Shown here piece after piece: positions 17,614 to 26,367 of a DNA stretch of 64,000 nt. The first letter of the stretch is position 1; every line of letters starts with the position of its first letter. The stretch comes from Pseudomonas sp. LBUM920. Lineage in GTDB: Bacteria; Pseudomonadota; Gammaproteobacteria; Pseudomonadales; Pseudomonadaceae. The stretch lies in contig NZ_CP027762.1 in the NCBI RefSeq assembly GCF_003852315.1, positions 4,941,501-5,005,500 of the forward strand. The letters run 5' to 3'. The notes beneath the pieces are model-generated. The model did not search any database. It had not been told where the DNA came from and was given only the letters and a program-made list of their open reading frames with translations. The position numbers were made by a program, and so were the translations under genes.

Positions 17614-18420
17614 TTGAAACTGATCCTCGCCTTTCTCACCGCGCTGTTGGCCCTTCCCGCTGCGGCTGCCCAGTTGACCATCGACTTGGACCACGCCAGC
17701 AAAACCTGGCAGACCGAAGATCTGCTCAAGCATCCGGATGCGCAGACGGTGCATATCGTCGATGACGTTTCCTACAAGCGCGAGATGACTTATCGCGCGG
17801 TGCCGCTGGCGGCTCTGTTGCCCGGCCTCTCGCAGGAAAATCATCTGCAAGCCGTCGCCCTCGACGGGTTCGCCGCCGAGCTGACGGCGGCGCCATTGCT
17901 GCAAAAACACGGTGCACGTGCCTGGCTGGCGGTCGAAGACCCGGCTCATCCTTGGCCCGCGCTGGCCGAAGGCAAGCCGAGTGCCGGGCCGTTCTATCTG
18001 GTGTGGACCGACCCGCAAGCCGGCAACATCAGCCCTGAGCAGTGGCCTTTCCAGATCTCCGGGATCAAGCAATTGAAGACGGTGGCCGAGCGTTTCCCGG
18101 CGTTGTTGCCTGACCCGAAACTCGCCGCGAATGACCCGATCAACCAGGGGTTTGCGGTGTTCCAGAAAAACTGCCTGGCCTGTCACCGCCTCAACGGCGC
18201 CGGCGATGCGCAGGTGGGGCCGGACCTGAATATTCCCTACAACCCTACGGAATATTTCAGCGGGGATTTCCTCAAGCGTTATATCCGTGATCCGCAGAGC
18301 CTGCGGCATTGGCCCCAGGCGAAGATGCCAGCGTTCGCGGCCAGTGTGTTGCCGGACGGTGAGCTGGATTTGCTGGTGGGGTATTTGAAGCACATGGCGG
18401 GGCGTAAGCAGCAGCCTTGA
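17614..18420 (+). CDS. Periplasmic di-domain cytochrome c (N-terminal molybdopterin-binding-like domain)
   Basis: About 268 residues from a TTG start at 17614 (signal peptide MKLILAFLTALLALPAAAAQ); an ATG/GTG-type extension to 17557 is less likely. Residues ~25-165 resemble the small oxidoreductase molybdopterin-binding-like fold (SYKREMTYRAVPLAALL) but lack an obvious cofactor Cys. Residues ~180-265 are cytochrome c: CLACH for haem, and MPAF offers the axial Met. It is probably a soluble periplasmic electron carrier; the partner is unknown. Confidence 0.8.
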   Translation: MKLILAFLTALLALPAAAAQLTIDLDHASKTWQTEDLLKHPDAQTVHIVDDVSYKREMTYRAVPLAALLPGLSQENHLQAVALDGFAAELTAAPLLQKHGARAWLAVEDPAHPWPALAEGKPSAGPFYLVWTDPQAGNISPEQWPFQISGIKQLKTVAERFPALLPDPKLAANDPINQGFAVFQKNCLACHRLNGAGDAQVGPDLNIPYNPTEYFSGDFLKRYIRDPQSLRHWPQAKMPAFAASVLPDGELDLLVGYLKHMAGRKQQP

Positions 18421-18454
18421 GCCTGGCAAAGACTCTGAAAACACCACCGCTCAC

Positions 18455-18543
18455 TGTGGGAGCTGGCTGGCCTGCGATGGCGGTCGGTCAGTAACCCATT
18501 TACAGCTGACCCGCCGCTTTCGCAGGCCAGCCAGCTCCCACAT
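18455..18543. repeat. REP pair (BIME)
   Basis: Head GTGGGAGCTGGCTGGCCTGC with tail GCAGGCCAGCCAGCTCCCAC. It lies between the converging cytochrome c and transglutaminase genes. Confidence 0.93.
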
Positions 18544-18565
18544 CTAATCTGCTGCGTTCTGAAGA

Positions 18566-19369
18566 TTACTGCTGCTGCACCAAAATCACCGGCGTCGGCG
18601 CCACGAACACCTTGGCGTGCATCTGCTCATGCCCGCCGCCTCGGCGCATGCCGCGTACCGGGCAGGCATCCAGGTAATCCAGGCCCACCGCCAACTTTAA
18701 ATGTCGCTCGGGCCGCGCCAATTGGTTGGTCACATCAAAGCTGTACCACGCGTCATCCAGCCAGGCTTCGGCCCAGGCGTGGCTGGCCAGGTGCGTGCTG
18801 TCTTCGGTGTACAAATACCCCGACACATATCGCGCTGGAATGCCCAGGCTGCGCGCGCAGGCCAGGAATGCATGGGTGTGGTCCTGGCACACGCCTGCGC
18901 GCCCCGCAAACGCCGTGGCGGCGCAGGTGTCGACTTCAGTGGCGCCGGGCGTGTAAACCATTGACTGGTTGAGCGCATGCATCAGGTCGATCAACGCAGA
19001 GCGGTCGCGGCGTTGACGGCAATGCTGGTGGGCAAAACCGCGCAACGCGTCGTCCGGCTCGGTCAGCCGCGTGCTGCGTAGAAACGGAAACGCCGACTGG
19101 CTTTCGTGCTCAGCCTCGCGCAATTCATCGATGTCCACTTGGCCACGCGCGCCGATGATGATGGCGTCGTGGGGCTCATCAAGGGTCAGCACATGCAGGA
19201 TGTTGCCAAACGGGTCGACCTGCGCGCGCACCGGGCGCGGCAGATCGAGCTGCCAGCTGAGCACGTGCTGGCGTTCGCTGTCGTGGGGCGTGAGGCGCAG
19301 GTACTGGATGCTGGCGCGCACCATGTCTTCGTAGTGGTAGGTGGTTTCGTGGCTGATGGAAAGTCTCAT
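18566..19369 (-). CDS. Transglutaminase-like cysteine protease of the ATP-grasp/alpha-E cluster
   Basis: A 267-residue protein with an N-terminal beta domain (bacterial transglutaminase-like N-terminal, residues 1-85) and a papain-like transglutaminase core. The triad is Cys161 (AGVCQDHTH), His197 (ASHAWAEAW) and Asp212 (FDVTN). The fold can hydrolyse or form amide bonds. It is last in a three-gene operon, its start overlapping the alpha-E gene by 4 bp. The conserved association with ATP-grasp and alpha-E genes has been proposed to make or modify peptides; the substrate is unknown. Confidence 0.92.
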   Translation of the reverse strand: MRLSISHETTYHYEDMVRASIQYLRLTPHDSERQHVLSWQLDLPRPVRAQVDPFGNILHVLTLDEPHDAIIIGARGQVDIDELREAEHESQSAFPFLRSTRLTEPDDALRGFAHQHCRQRRDRSALIDLMHALNQSMVYTPGATEVDTCAATAFAGRAGVCQDHTHAFLACARSLGIPARYVSGYLYTEDSTHLASHAWAEAWLDDAWYSFDVTNQLARPERHLKLAVGLDYLDACPVRGMRRGGGHEQMHAKVFVAPTPVILVQQQ

Positions 19370-20316
19370 GCCGCCTCCAGGTAGGAACTGTAGATGGCGT
19401 CGCCCAACTGGCGGACCAAAGGGATGAAGTCGGTCAGCCAGGCATGCAGGCCTTCCTCGAGAATTTCGTCGATGGCAGTAAAGCGCAGGCGCGCGTCCAT
19501 CTCGGCGGCCAGGCGCTGGGCCGGGCGGCCATTGAGGCCGGGCAGGCTGGCAAGGATCTGGTCGATTTCCTCGCTGCAGGCACGCAGCGAGCGTGGGACA
19601 TCGGCGCGCAACAACAGCAGTTCGGCCACCTGCCGGGCGCCGGGGGCGTCACGGTAGATTTCGGTGTAAGCCTCAAACGATGACAGCGCGCGCAGCAAGG
19701 CACTCCACTGATAGTAGGCATGAGCCGTGCCGTCGCTGACCGCAGCGGCTTGGTCGCCGGCCATTTCGTAGCGCGCATCCAGCAGGCGCAGGGTGTTGTC
19801 GGCACGCTCGATGAAGGTGCCCAGCCGAATAAAACGAAACGCATCATTACGCATGATGGTGCCGTAGGTGGCGCCACGGAACAGGTGCGACCGCTCCTTG
19901 ACCCACTCACAGAACCGGCTCATGCCGTAGCGGCTCAGCCCTTGCTGGGCGATGTCACGAATATCCAGCCAAGTGGCGTTGATGTTTTCCCACATGTCGG
20001 CGGTAATTCGCCCACGCACTGCATGGGCGCTGGCGCGCGCGGCGCCGAGGCAACTGTAGATGCTCGCCGGGTTGGCCGCGTCCAACGCAAAGAAGTGCAG
20101 CAGGCGCTCGGCATGCAGTTCGCCGTGGCGCTCGTGGTAATCCTCCAAGGTGCCGGTGATCAGCAGCGGCATGGCCAATTCGTGCAGGCCATCACCGCGC
20201 CCGTCCTGAGGCATCAGCGACAGCGAATAGCTGACATCAAGCATGCGCGCGAGGTTTTCCGCGCGTTCCAGGTAACGCGACATCCAGTACAAATCCGAGG
20301 CAGTTCTACTCAACAT
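19366..20316 (-). CDS. Alpha-E domain protein (DUF403)
   Basis: A 316-residue nearly all-helical protein starting MLSRTASDLYWMSRYLERAENLARML, the hallmark opening of the alpha-E family. The ExxN-type motif RYLERAEN (about residues 15-22) and SRYLE-like repeats with acidic residues are conserved. Biochemical function is unproven. It lies 4 bp after the ATP-grasp gene and overlaps the transglutaminase gene by 4 bp, so translation is coupled and the three products probably work together. Confidence 0.93.
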   Translation of the reverse strand: MLSRTASDLYWMSRYLERAENLARMLDVSYSLSLMPQDGRGDGLHELAMPLLITGTLEDYHERHGELHAERLLHFFALDAANPASIYSCLGAARASAHAVRGRITADMWENINATWLDIRDIAQQGLSRYGMSRFCEWVKERSHLFRGATYGTIMRNDAFRFIRLGTFIERADNTLRLLDARYEMAGDQAAAVSDGTAHAYYQWSALLRALSSFEAYTEIYRDAPGARQVAELLLLRADVPRSLRACSEEIDQILASLPGLNGRPAQRLAAEMDARLRFTAIDEILEEGLHAWLTDFIPLVRQLGDAIYSSYLEAA

Positions 20317-20320
20317 GGCA

Positions 20321-21730
20321 TCAGTCCTCGACCACCCAGGTGTCTTTGGTGCCGCCGCCCTGGGACGAATTGACCACCAGCGAGCCTTCGCGCAGGGCCA
20401 CGCGGGTCAAGCCGCCGGGCACCACGCGGGTTTCCTTGCCGGACAACACGAACGGCCGCAGGTCGATATGGCGCGGCGCGATGCCGTTTTCGACAAAAGT
20501 CGGACACGTGGATAAACACAGCGTCGGCTGCGCGATATAGGCGTGGGGCTTGGCTTTGATGCGGGCACGGAAGGCTTCGATTTCCGCTTTTGTCGACGCC
20601 GGGCCCACCAGCATGCCGTAGCCGCCGGAACCTTGGGTTTCCTTGACGACCAGGTCCGGAAGGTTGGCCAGCACGTGGGACAATTCGTCGGGCTTACGGC
20701 ATTGAAACGTAGGCACGTTCTTCAGAATCGGCTCTTCATCCAGGTAAAAACGGATCATCTCGGTGACGAAGGGATACACCGACTTGTCATCCGCCACCCC
20801 GGTGCCAATCGCATTGGCCAACACCACATTGCCCGAGCGATACGCCGCGAGCAGGCCGGGCACGCCGAGCATGGAGTCCGGGTTGAAGGCCAGTGGGTCG
20901 AGAAAGGCATCATCGAGGCGACGGTAGATCACATCCACGGCCTTGGGGCCGTCTGTGGTGCGCATGAATACGCGGTCATCGCGCACGAACAAGTCGGCGC
21001 CTTCCACCAATTCCACACCCATTTCCCGCGCCAGAAAGGCGTGCTCGAAGAACGCGCTGTTAAAGCGCCCCGGGGTCAGCACCACCACGCTGGGGTTATC
21101 CAGGGGGCTCGAGCTTTTCAGCGTGTCGAGCAACAGGTTGGGGTAATGGTCGATGGGCGCGATGCGCTGGGCGGCGAACAACTCGGGGAACAGGCGCATC
21201 ATCATTTTGCGGTCTTCGAGCATGTAACTGACACCGCTTGGTGTGCGCAGGTTGTCTTCCAATACGTAGTAAGTGCCGTCGCCATCGCGTACGAGGTCGA
21301 CACCGGAGATGTGGGAATACAGACCGCGGTGCAGGTCCAGGCCCTGCATGGCCAACTGGTACTGCTCGTTGGCCAGCACCTGTTCGGCGGGGATGATTCC
21401 AGCCTTGATGATGCGTTGCTCGTGGTAGAGGTCGGCGAGAAACAGGTTCAGCGCCTTGACCCGTTGAATGCAGCCGCGCTCGACAATCCGCCACTCACTC
21501 GCCGGAATGCTGCGCGGGATGGTGTCGAAAGGAATCAGGCGCTCGGTGCCCTGCTCGTCCCCGTAAAGGGTGAAGGTGATCCCGGCGCGGTGGAACAGCA
21601 AATCGGCTTCACGCCGGCGCTGGGCCAGCAGTTCGGCGGGGGTTTCAGCTAACCAGCGGGCGAACTCGCGGTAATGGGGGCGGACCTGCCCTGCCCCGTC
21701 GTACATTTCATCGTAATAAGTGCGGATCAT
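20321..21730 (-). CDS. Circularly permuted ATP-grasp protein (DUF404/DUF407)
   Basis: A 469-residue ATP-dependent ligase-type enzyme, starting MIRTYYDEMYDG at 21730. Family segments visible include GVDLVRDGDGTYYVLEDNLRTPSGVSY split as VLEDN and RTPSGVSY, the VVLTPG strand, and the nucleotide-binding KETQGSGGYGM. ATP-grasp enzymes join a carboxylate to an amine or thiol via an acylphosphate, so peptide-like bond formation is the likely chemistry. It is the first gene of the operon with alpha-E and transglutaminase. No substrate peptide gene was identified beside it. Confidence 0.93.
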   Translation of the reverse strand: MIRTYYDEMYDGAGQVRPHYREFARWLAETPAELLAQRRREADLLFHRAGITFTLYGDEQGTERLIPFDTIPRSIPASEWRIVERGCIQRVKALNLFLADLYHEQRIIKAGIIPAEQVLANEQYQLAMQGLDLHRGLYSHISGVDLVRDGDGTYYVLEDNLRTPSGVSYMLEDRKMMMRLFPELFAAQRIAPIDHYPNLLLDTLKSSSPLDNPSVVVLTPGRFNSAFFEHAFLAREMGVELVEGADLFVRDDRVFMRTTDGPKAVDVIYRRLDDAFLDPLAFNPDSMLGVPGLLAAYRSGNVVLANAIGTGVADDKSVYPFVTEMIRFYLDEEPILKNVPTFQCRKPDELSHVLANLPDLVVKETQGSGGYGMLVGPASTKAEIEAFRARIKAKPHAYIAQPTLCLSTCPTFVENGIAPRHIDLRPFVLSGKETRVVPGGLTRVALREGSLVVNSSQGGGTKDTWVVED

Positions 21731-22012
21731 GCCGTACTCCTTGTCACCCGGGCGCGAGAACCGTCGCAAGGCCCGTGCCAGCGGCATAAACACTTATAAA
21801 TCAGTGAGTTGAATAACCTACGGGTTCCGCGCGCACCGTCCTGGTGCGCAGAACGCCCGCTGTCCCGTACCACGCTTCATCGCAATGCGGGCTTTGACTA
21901 TCAACAGCATAGTCAGAGTTGATTTCACTGCCCGGTCACGCTTGCGGATAATCCTCACACCGGCTGACCAGGATGTTTCCTGAGATGTCAGCGAACCGCT
22001 CTTCCCTTTAGG

Positions 22013-22036
22013 CCACCCTGTCTGGGTGGTTTTTTT
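22013..22036 (+). terminator. Rho-independent terminator without an upstream gene
   Basis: CCACCC-TGTCT-GGGTGG followed by eight T. The only genes nearby are on the minus strand, so it probably ends a non-coding transcript. Confidence 0.8.
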
Positions 22037-22153
22037 TGCGCGGTAGAAAGCCAAAAGCCCGACTTGCCGGGGATCGCGACGTTAAAGACGCTGTCGGCGG
22101 CAGGCCGGGCTCGTAGTGGGTGGCTATATTGAGGATGCGGTTGTGAGGCGTGC

Positions 22154-22188
22154 ACAAACAAAATCGGCCGACCCAAGGGTCAGCCGAT
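22154..22188 (-). terminator. Terminator of rraB
   Basis: On the minus strand ATCGGCTGACCC-TT-GGGTCGGCCGAT (one mismatch) is followed by TTTGTTTG, beginning 25 bp past the rraB stop. Confidence 0.75.
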
Positions 22189-22213
22189 ACGCTGTGTTGC
22201 TCATCGAATGCCG

Positions 22214-22555
22214 CTACATGGGTAACCCACGCACCTCCTGCTTGACGCCCCATCCCTCGATGATCCCGCCCAAAGGCTCGACCACCGCTTCAAAGTCTTG
22301 CTCGAAGTCTCCTATGCCGTCGTAGGTGGCGAACATGATTTTGCTCAGTTCCAGGTACCAGGCGCCATCATCGCGCGCGCTGACCTGGGCATTCAGGGAT
22401 TCCCCACGAAATCGACCCGCAGCCCTGCGCGCCCGTTCCTCATCCGGGAAAATGGCGTAGAACTCGATGGGGTGAAACCGTGAGAAGTCGAAACCGCCTT
22501 CTTTCATGCGGCGCAGTACGTTGGTGCTGATGTCTTCTTGATAGGCTGTGCTCAT
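22214..22555 (-). CDS. rraB: Ribonuclease E inhibitor RraB
   Basis: A 113-residue cytoplasmic protein of the RraB family (DUF695-type fold), starting MSTAYQEDISTNVLRRMKEGG. Family segments HPIEFYAIFPDEERA and SKIMFATYDGIGDFE are clear. In E. coli RraB binds RNase E and alters mRNA decay. Length is typical. It has its own terminator and no operon partner. Confidence 0.88.
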   Translation of the reverse strand: MSTAYQEDISTNVLRRMKEGGFDFSRFHPIEFYAIFPDEERARRAAGRFRGESLNAQVSARDDGAWYLELSKIMFATYDGIGDFEQDFEAVVEPLGGIIEGWGVKQEVRGLPM

Positions 22556-22768
22556 GAAACGTCCTCCTCAAACTGATGGATAGACTTTCCGTGCTTCCCG
22601 AAGACCGCGCCCTGCTGGCGCGGGTGCTACGGCATTAACGACACCGCGGGAAAACAAGCATGTAGCTGACAAGACCAGACCTTAGCGATTCATTCGCTGA
22701 TCTCGGTTGCAGAGTAGCGCGAAGCTATCACCTCCACCAGAGGCGCTTGAAGGGCATACAGGCAATGT

Positions 22769-23005
22769 TCAGGCGGCGGGCGAAATGTCGAGGATTTGAA
22801 TACTGTTCTGGTCTTTCAGAATCTTGACCGTAGGCTGGGGTTTGCGCCCTTCCAAATCATTCAGGTCAAGTTCGGCGGCCACTGGCACCAGCTTGTTACG
22901 AATCATGTGTGCCGCGTCTTCGAGGCTGGGCTTCTGGTCGCAGCTGAACTGCTCGACGGACTGAACGCCGTGATCATCAACGAAGGTAATCTGCCACTTT
23001 TGCAT
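22769..23005 (-). CDS. Small conserved hypothetical protein (78 aa)
   Basis: A 78-residue protein, MQKWQITFVDDHG..., with a GAGGAGG-type ribosome site upstream. It has a beta-rich N-terminus, a central amphipathic helix (LEDAAHMIRNKLVP) and a C-terminal strand pair (TVKILKDQNSIQILDI). No signal peptide or catalytic motif is visible. I do not recognise a named family, but codon use and the ribosome site support a real gene. Standalone on the minus strand. Confidence 0.7.
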   Translation of the reverse strand: MQKWQITFVDDHGVQSVEQFSCDQKPSLEDAAHMIRNKLVPVAAELDLNDLEGRKPQPTVKILKDQNSIQILDISPAA

Positions 23006-23108
23006 CGGTGCCTCCTCGATAAAACCCGTGTGTGGGCTTACAACTATCTGGACCTTGAGGGCTCGGCAAACGTTCCACTCAAGTCAGGAGGCACCTGATT
23101 AATGACAC

Positions 23109-23714
23109 TTATTTTTCAGCGTGTTCTTTCAAGGCTTTCAAGGTGTTGAACGGCGCGTCCACCACAAACTTGTTGGCCAGCCACGATGGCACGCTGCCGC
23201 CTGGTTCGGTGTGCACCTGGTAGGTCACTTCGGTCTGGTTGTCGCCTTTTGGCACAAGCTTCCAGTAGCCGTCTACCTGGGCAACGCGCACGTAACCTTT
23301 TACTTCCGGCTGGTAAGTCGGCACTTCCAGCAATTTGCGGGTCACGGTGCCATCGGCGGCCTTGGACGTGGTGATTTCGAGGATCGAATCGCGGTCGGTC
23401 ACCGGGAACGGTGCCTTGAACTGGGTGTAGGTCCAGCTCTTGTCGCCTTCGGTCTTGAGCAGTTTTTGCGATTTGCATTCGTGGATCCAGGAGCAGGCGC
23501 CGGCCACGTCTTCCTGCAGGGCCTGGATCTTGGCGACAGGCGCCTTGATCAGCGTCACACCGCGGTAGGCCTTGTATTTGGAGCCGGCAATTTCGCTCAG
23601 GGACACCTTGATACCGTCCTCGTCCTTGGCGACCTGCCAGTCCTCAGCCTGCGCCGTGGCAGCGAACAACACCGTAAAACCGCACAACACAGCCACTCGT
23701 TTCAGCGAACCCAT
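23109..23714 (-). CDS. Periplasmic START-domain (lipid-binding-like) protein
   Basis: A 201-residue secreted protein. The start MGSLKRVAVLCGF at 23714 gives a clean signal peptide cut after AQA (about residue 22). The mature part shows START/SRPBCC features: DGIKVSLSEI, YKAYRGVTLI, PFPVTDRDSILEI and a long C-terminal helix (FNTLKALKEHAEK). These domains bind lipids or other hydrophobic ligands. Pseudomonad relatives are annotated START domain-containing; no function is proven. YkgJ-like gene lies upstream after 41 bp on the same strand. Confidence 0.88.
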   Translation of the reverse strand: MGSLKRVAVLCGFTVLFAATAQAEDWQVAKDEDGIKVSLSEIAGSKYKAYRGVTLIKAPVAKIQALQEDVAGACSWIHECKSQKLLKTEGDKSWTYTQFKAPFPVTDRDSILEITTSKAADGTVTRKLLEVPTYQPEVKGYVRVAQVDGYWKLVPKGDNQTEVTYQVHTEPGGSVPSWLANKFVVDAPFNTLKALKEHAEK

Positions 23715-23755
23715 TGTTGTATTCCTTATTGTCGAAGTTCCGATAGTAAAGCCCA

Positions 23756-24010
23756 TCAAGCCGCCGTCATCTGCTCCCACCAGCCGATCAACCGGATCGC
23801 ATCGGCCTGGTCGTTGCCACAGACATCCAGATCTGCCTTGAAATCACTGCACACCGCTGGGCGTTCCGGTTGGCCGAACAGCAGGCATAGCTGTTCGACC
23901 GACAGGTGCAGGCAGCGTTCGCCCGCGGGTTTGCCGTGAGGCATTCCCGGCAATGGCGAACTGATGGAGGGGGCAATGCAGCATGCGCCACAGCCTTCAC
24001 GGCATTTCAT
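23756..24010 (-). CDS. YkgJ-family cysteine cluster protein
   Basis: An 84-residue protein starting MKCREGCGACCIAP (an in-frame start 6 bp earlier is possible). Cysteines in CREGCGACC, then ERCLHL, QLCLLF, AVCSDF and DVCGN fit the zinc/iron-chelating YkgJ family (UPF0153). These probably bind a metal or cluster; the role is unknown. Same strand as the START gene downstream, perhaps co-transcribed. Confidence 0.88.
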   Translation of the reverse strand: MKCREGCGACCIAPSISSPLPGMPHGKPAGERCLHLSVEQLCLLFGQPERPAVCSDFKADLDVCGNDQADAIRLIGWWEQMTAA

Positions 24011-24171
24011 GACCAACAGGTCCTCGACGACTCAATGTGGATGGCCGGGCTAGAGTACGCCCTTAAACAGACGTTTTAAAATGGTCTAACAGGGGTTTTT
24101 CGCACAAAACAAAAGTGACTGACCAGTCTGCGACAGATGGTCGATGGGTGGCGTCACCTTTGCGCGGACAT

Positions 24172-24666
24172 TTATTGCTTGAATTCGAAATCCAGCGCCG
24201 CGCCTTCGATGTCGCGACGTTCGTCGTTACGCAACTGCAGCTTCATCTCGTTGCTGAGCAAGCGGCCGTTGATCTGGAACGCGCTGTTGTCGGAGGGTTT
24301 CTCGCCAAACATCGGCGGCAGCAAGGGCACGCTCTTGGGCTTGGGCAGGGTGCCAATGGGCTGCAAGTGCCTGACCATCTCATTAGGCAGTGTCAGGTCC
24401 AACTGTGCCGGTGGCAGTTTGGTCTGCGCTACTTCATGGGCTGACTTGGACTTGCTCGCGACGGGTGCGCGCTTTCTCACCGTGGCGGCTTTCTTTTTGG
24501 CCGCCGGGGCTTTTTTAGCAGGCGCCGGTTTTTTCGCGGGGGTGTCCTGCTCGGTACTGGCGGCGGGCTTGCTTTCAGACACCACAGGCGTTGCCGCCAG
24601 CACGGTGCCGACGTTACACAGGCTTAACAGGCCAACCACTACAGCAGCGCGAAAAATAGATGTCAT
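24172..24666 (-). CDS. Exported Lys/Ala/Pro-rich protein (often misannotated as IF-2-like)
   Basis: A 164-residue protein with a signal peptide (MTSIFRAAVVVGLLSL..., cut after LAA near residue 26). A low-complexity basic segment of PAKK and PAAKKK repeats (about 45-75) follows, then a C-terminal part (LDLTLPNEMVRHLQPIG, FQINGRLLSNEMKLQLRN) that looks folded. In pseudomonad genomes such proteins are often labelled translation initiation factor 2 because of the AKKAPA repeats; this is not IF-2. Likely periplasmic; function unknown. Confidence 0.7.
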   Translation of the reverse strand: MTSIFRAAVVVGLLSLCNVGTVLAATPVVSESKPAASTEQDTPAKKPAPAKKAPAAKKKAATVRKRAPVASKSKSAHEVAQTKLPPAQLDLTLPNEMVRHLQPIGTLPKPKSVPLLPPMFGEKPSDNSAFQINGRLLSNEMKLQLRNDERRDIEGAALDFEFKQ

Positions 24667-24783
24667 ATCGCCAACAGCATTAACGGCAGAGGGCCATATG
24701 CTCGCTTGTTGTGCGCGGCATGACAAGTCTGGTGATTAGCCAGCTATCGGTACTGTCCCCATTACACGCCTCAGCCACCGGCC

Positions 24784-26223
24784 TCAAAGCCCGGCTGCGG
24801 TTTCCTGGCACAGCTGGCTGGCGAGCATCCCCAAGGTCATCAGCGCCCGCTCTGCTTCGCGGTTCCACGGCGTGCCGCAGTTGAGGCGAATACAGTGGTT
24901 GAACTGTTCCGTATTACTGAAAATTACCCCCGGCGCAATGCTGATGCCCTGCTGCAGTGCGCGCACGTGCAGTTCCTGGGTATTGACCCGCCCCGGCAAA
25001 CTGACCCACAGGATAAAGCCGCCGTTGGGGCGCGTCATTTGCGTGCCTTCCGGGAAATACTGCTGCACCGCCAGCTGAAACGCGCTGAGGTTCTTGCGGT
25101 ACTCCTGGCGGATATAACGCAGGTGGCGGTCATACCCGCCGTTTTCCAGGTAGGCCGCAACGCCCATCTGGGTCACGCTGCAGGCCGAGTGGGTGCTGAA
25201 CATCTGCAGCCGCTGGATTTCCTGCTGGTATTTGCCGGCAATCATCCAGCCGATGCGCACGCCGGGAGACAAGGTCTTGGAAAAGCTCGAGCAGTAGATC
25301 ACCCGGTCGAGGCGGTCGTAGGCTTTCAGCGCCTTGGTGCGGCCCAGTTCGAACATCAGTTCGCCGTAAATATCGTCCTCGACGATCTGGATATCGAAAT
25401 CCGAGGCCAGGCGCAGCAACTGTTTCTGGCGTTCCTCAGGCATGGTCGCGCCCAGGGGATTGCTCAGGCGCGTGGTCAGCACCAGGGCCTTGATCGACCA
25501 TTGGTTGGCCGCCAGTTGCAAGGCCTCAAGGCTCATGCCGGTGGACGGATCGCTGGGGATCTCGATGACTTTGAGGCCCAGCAGATCGGCCAATTGCAGC
25601 AAACCGTAATAGGTGGGCGATTCGGCGGCGATCAGGTCGCCCGGGCGGGTCAGCACGCGCAACGACATCTGCAACGCATCGACACAACCGTGGGTGATCA
25701 CCACTTCGGAGGGGTCCACCACTACGCCGGCGTCGCGCATGCGAATCGCCACTTGGCGGCGCAATGGCTCAAAGCCCGGGCTGAACATGTAACTGAATGC
25801 GCGCGGGCTTTGGAAGCGGGTGACTTTGGCCAATTGCTGGTGCAGCGCCCGCACAGGAAGGTAATCCACACTCGGCACGGCGGCGCCCAATGGGAACACA
25901 CCTTCGCGGCGCGACTCGACCAAGACTTGCTGGATGATGCTGCTGCGGGTGACCAACCCCGGGCGCTCGACCCGCGCGATGTCCGGCGTGGGCGCCGTCA
26001 ACGCAGGTGTCTGGTGCACGTAATAGCCCGACTGCGGCCGCGCCCGGATCAGCCCCTGGTCTTCCAGATTGGCATAGGCCTGTAACACCGTGGCGTGGCT
26101 GACGTTGAGCTGGGAGCTCATTTTGCGCACCGAGGGCACACGCTCACCGGGCTGATAGACGCCACGGCGGATGTCCTCAGCCAGTTGCTGGGCGATACGT
26201 TGGTAGAGCAACAGATTGGTCAT
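24784..26223 (-). CDS. MocR-type regulator (GntR HTH fused to PLP aminotransferase-like domain)
   Basis: A 479-residue regulator. The GntR winged helix is at residues 1-75 (GVYQPGERVPSVRKMSSQLNVSH), a linker to about 110 follows, then a fold-type I aminotransferase domain (ITHGCVDALQ, VEDDIYGEL). The probable PLP lysine is in SSFSKTLSPGVRIGW. MocR proteins sense PLP or amino compounds and control neighbouring metabolism. Here no obvious target is divergent, so the regulon is unknown. Intact length. Confidence 0.93.
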   Translation of the reverse strand: MTNLLLYQRIAQQLAEDIRRGVYQPGERVPSVRKMSSQLNVSHATVLQAYANLEDQGLIRARPQSGYYVHQTPALTAPTPDIARVERPGLVTRSSIIQQVLVESRREGVFPLGAAVPSVDYLPVRALHQQLAKVTRFQSPRAFSYMFSPGFEPLRRQVAIRMRDAGVVVDPSEVVITHGCVDALQMSLRVLTRPGDLIAAESPTYYGLLQLADLLGLKVIEIPSDPSTGMSLEALQLAANQWSIKALVLTTRLSNPLGATMPEERQKQLLRLASDFDIQIVEDDIYGELMFELGRTKALKAYDRLDRVIYCSSFSKTLSPGVRIGWMIAGKYQQEIQRLQMFSTHSACSVTQMGVAAYLENGGYDRHLRYIRQEYRKNLSAFQLAVQQYFPEGTQMTRPNGGFILWVSLPGRVNTQELHVRALQQGISIAPGVIFSNTEQFNHCIRLNCGTPWNREAERALMTLGMLASQLCQETAAGL

Positions 26224-26367
26224 GACGCAGCACTCGATTTCACGGGTATTTTATTTTTGTGTGAAACATACCGGCACAGTTTAGAAGTGTACGGGGACAG
26301 TTGCGAGAATAGTCGAGCGCGGGCGGCAGTGATAGAAAAAACTGTAAGGGTGGACCCCGAACAAAAA

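Larger units (their letters stand above)
21731..22213. other. Long intergenic region with plus-strand terminator and possible small RNA
   Basis: About 480 bp with no plausible protein gene. On the plus strand it holds stem-loops GCGCACC-GTCC-TGGTGCGC (around 21831-21850), TGACTAT-CAACAGC-ATAGTCA (around 21895-21915) and a textbook terminator at 22013-22036. There is no coding gene upstream on that strand to explain the terminator. A small RNA or leader transcript is the best reading. The rraB terminator (minus) is at the right end. Confidence 0.45.

Noticed and set aside
20543..21652. 369-codon frame antisense to the ATP-grasp gene
   Set aside because: No ribosome site, no motif, and full overlap with a well-supported gene.
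24172..24666. Translation initiation factor IF-2
   Set aside because: Only the Ala/Lys repeats resemble it. There is no GTPase domain, and there is a signal peptide.
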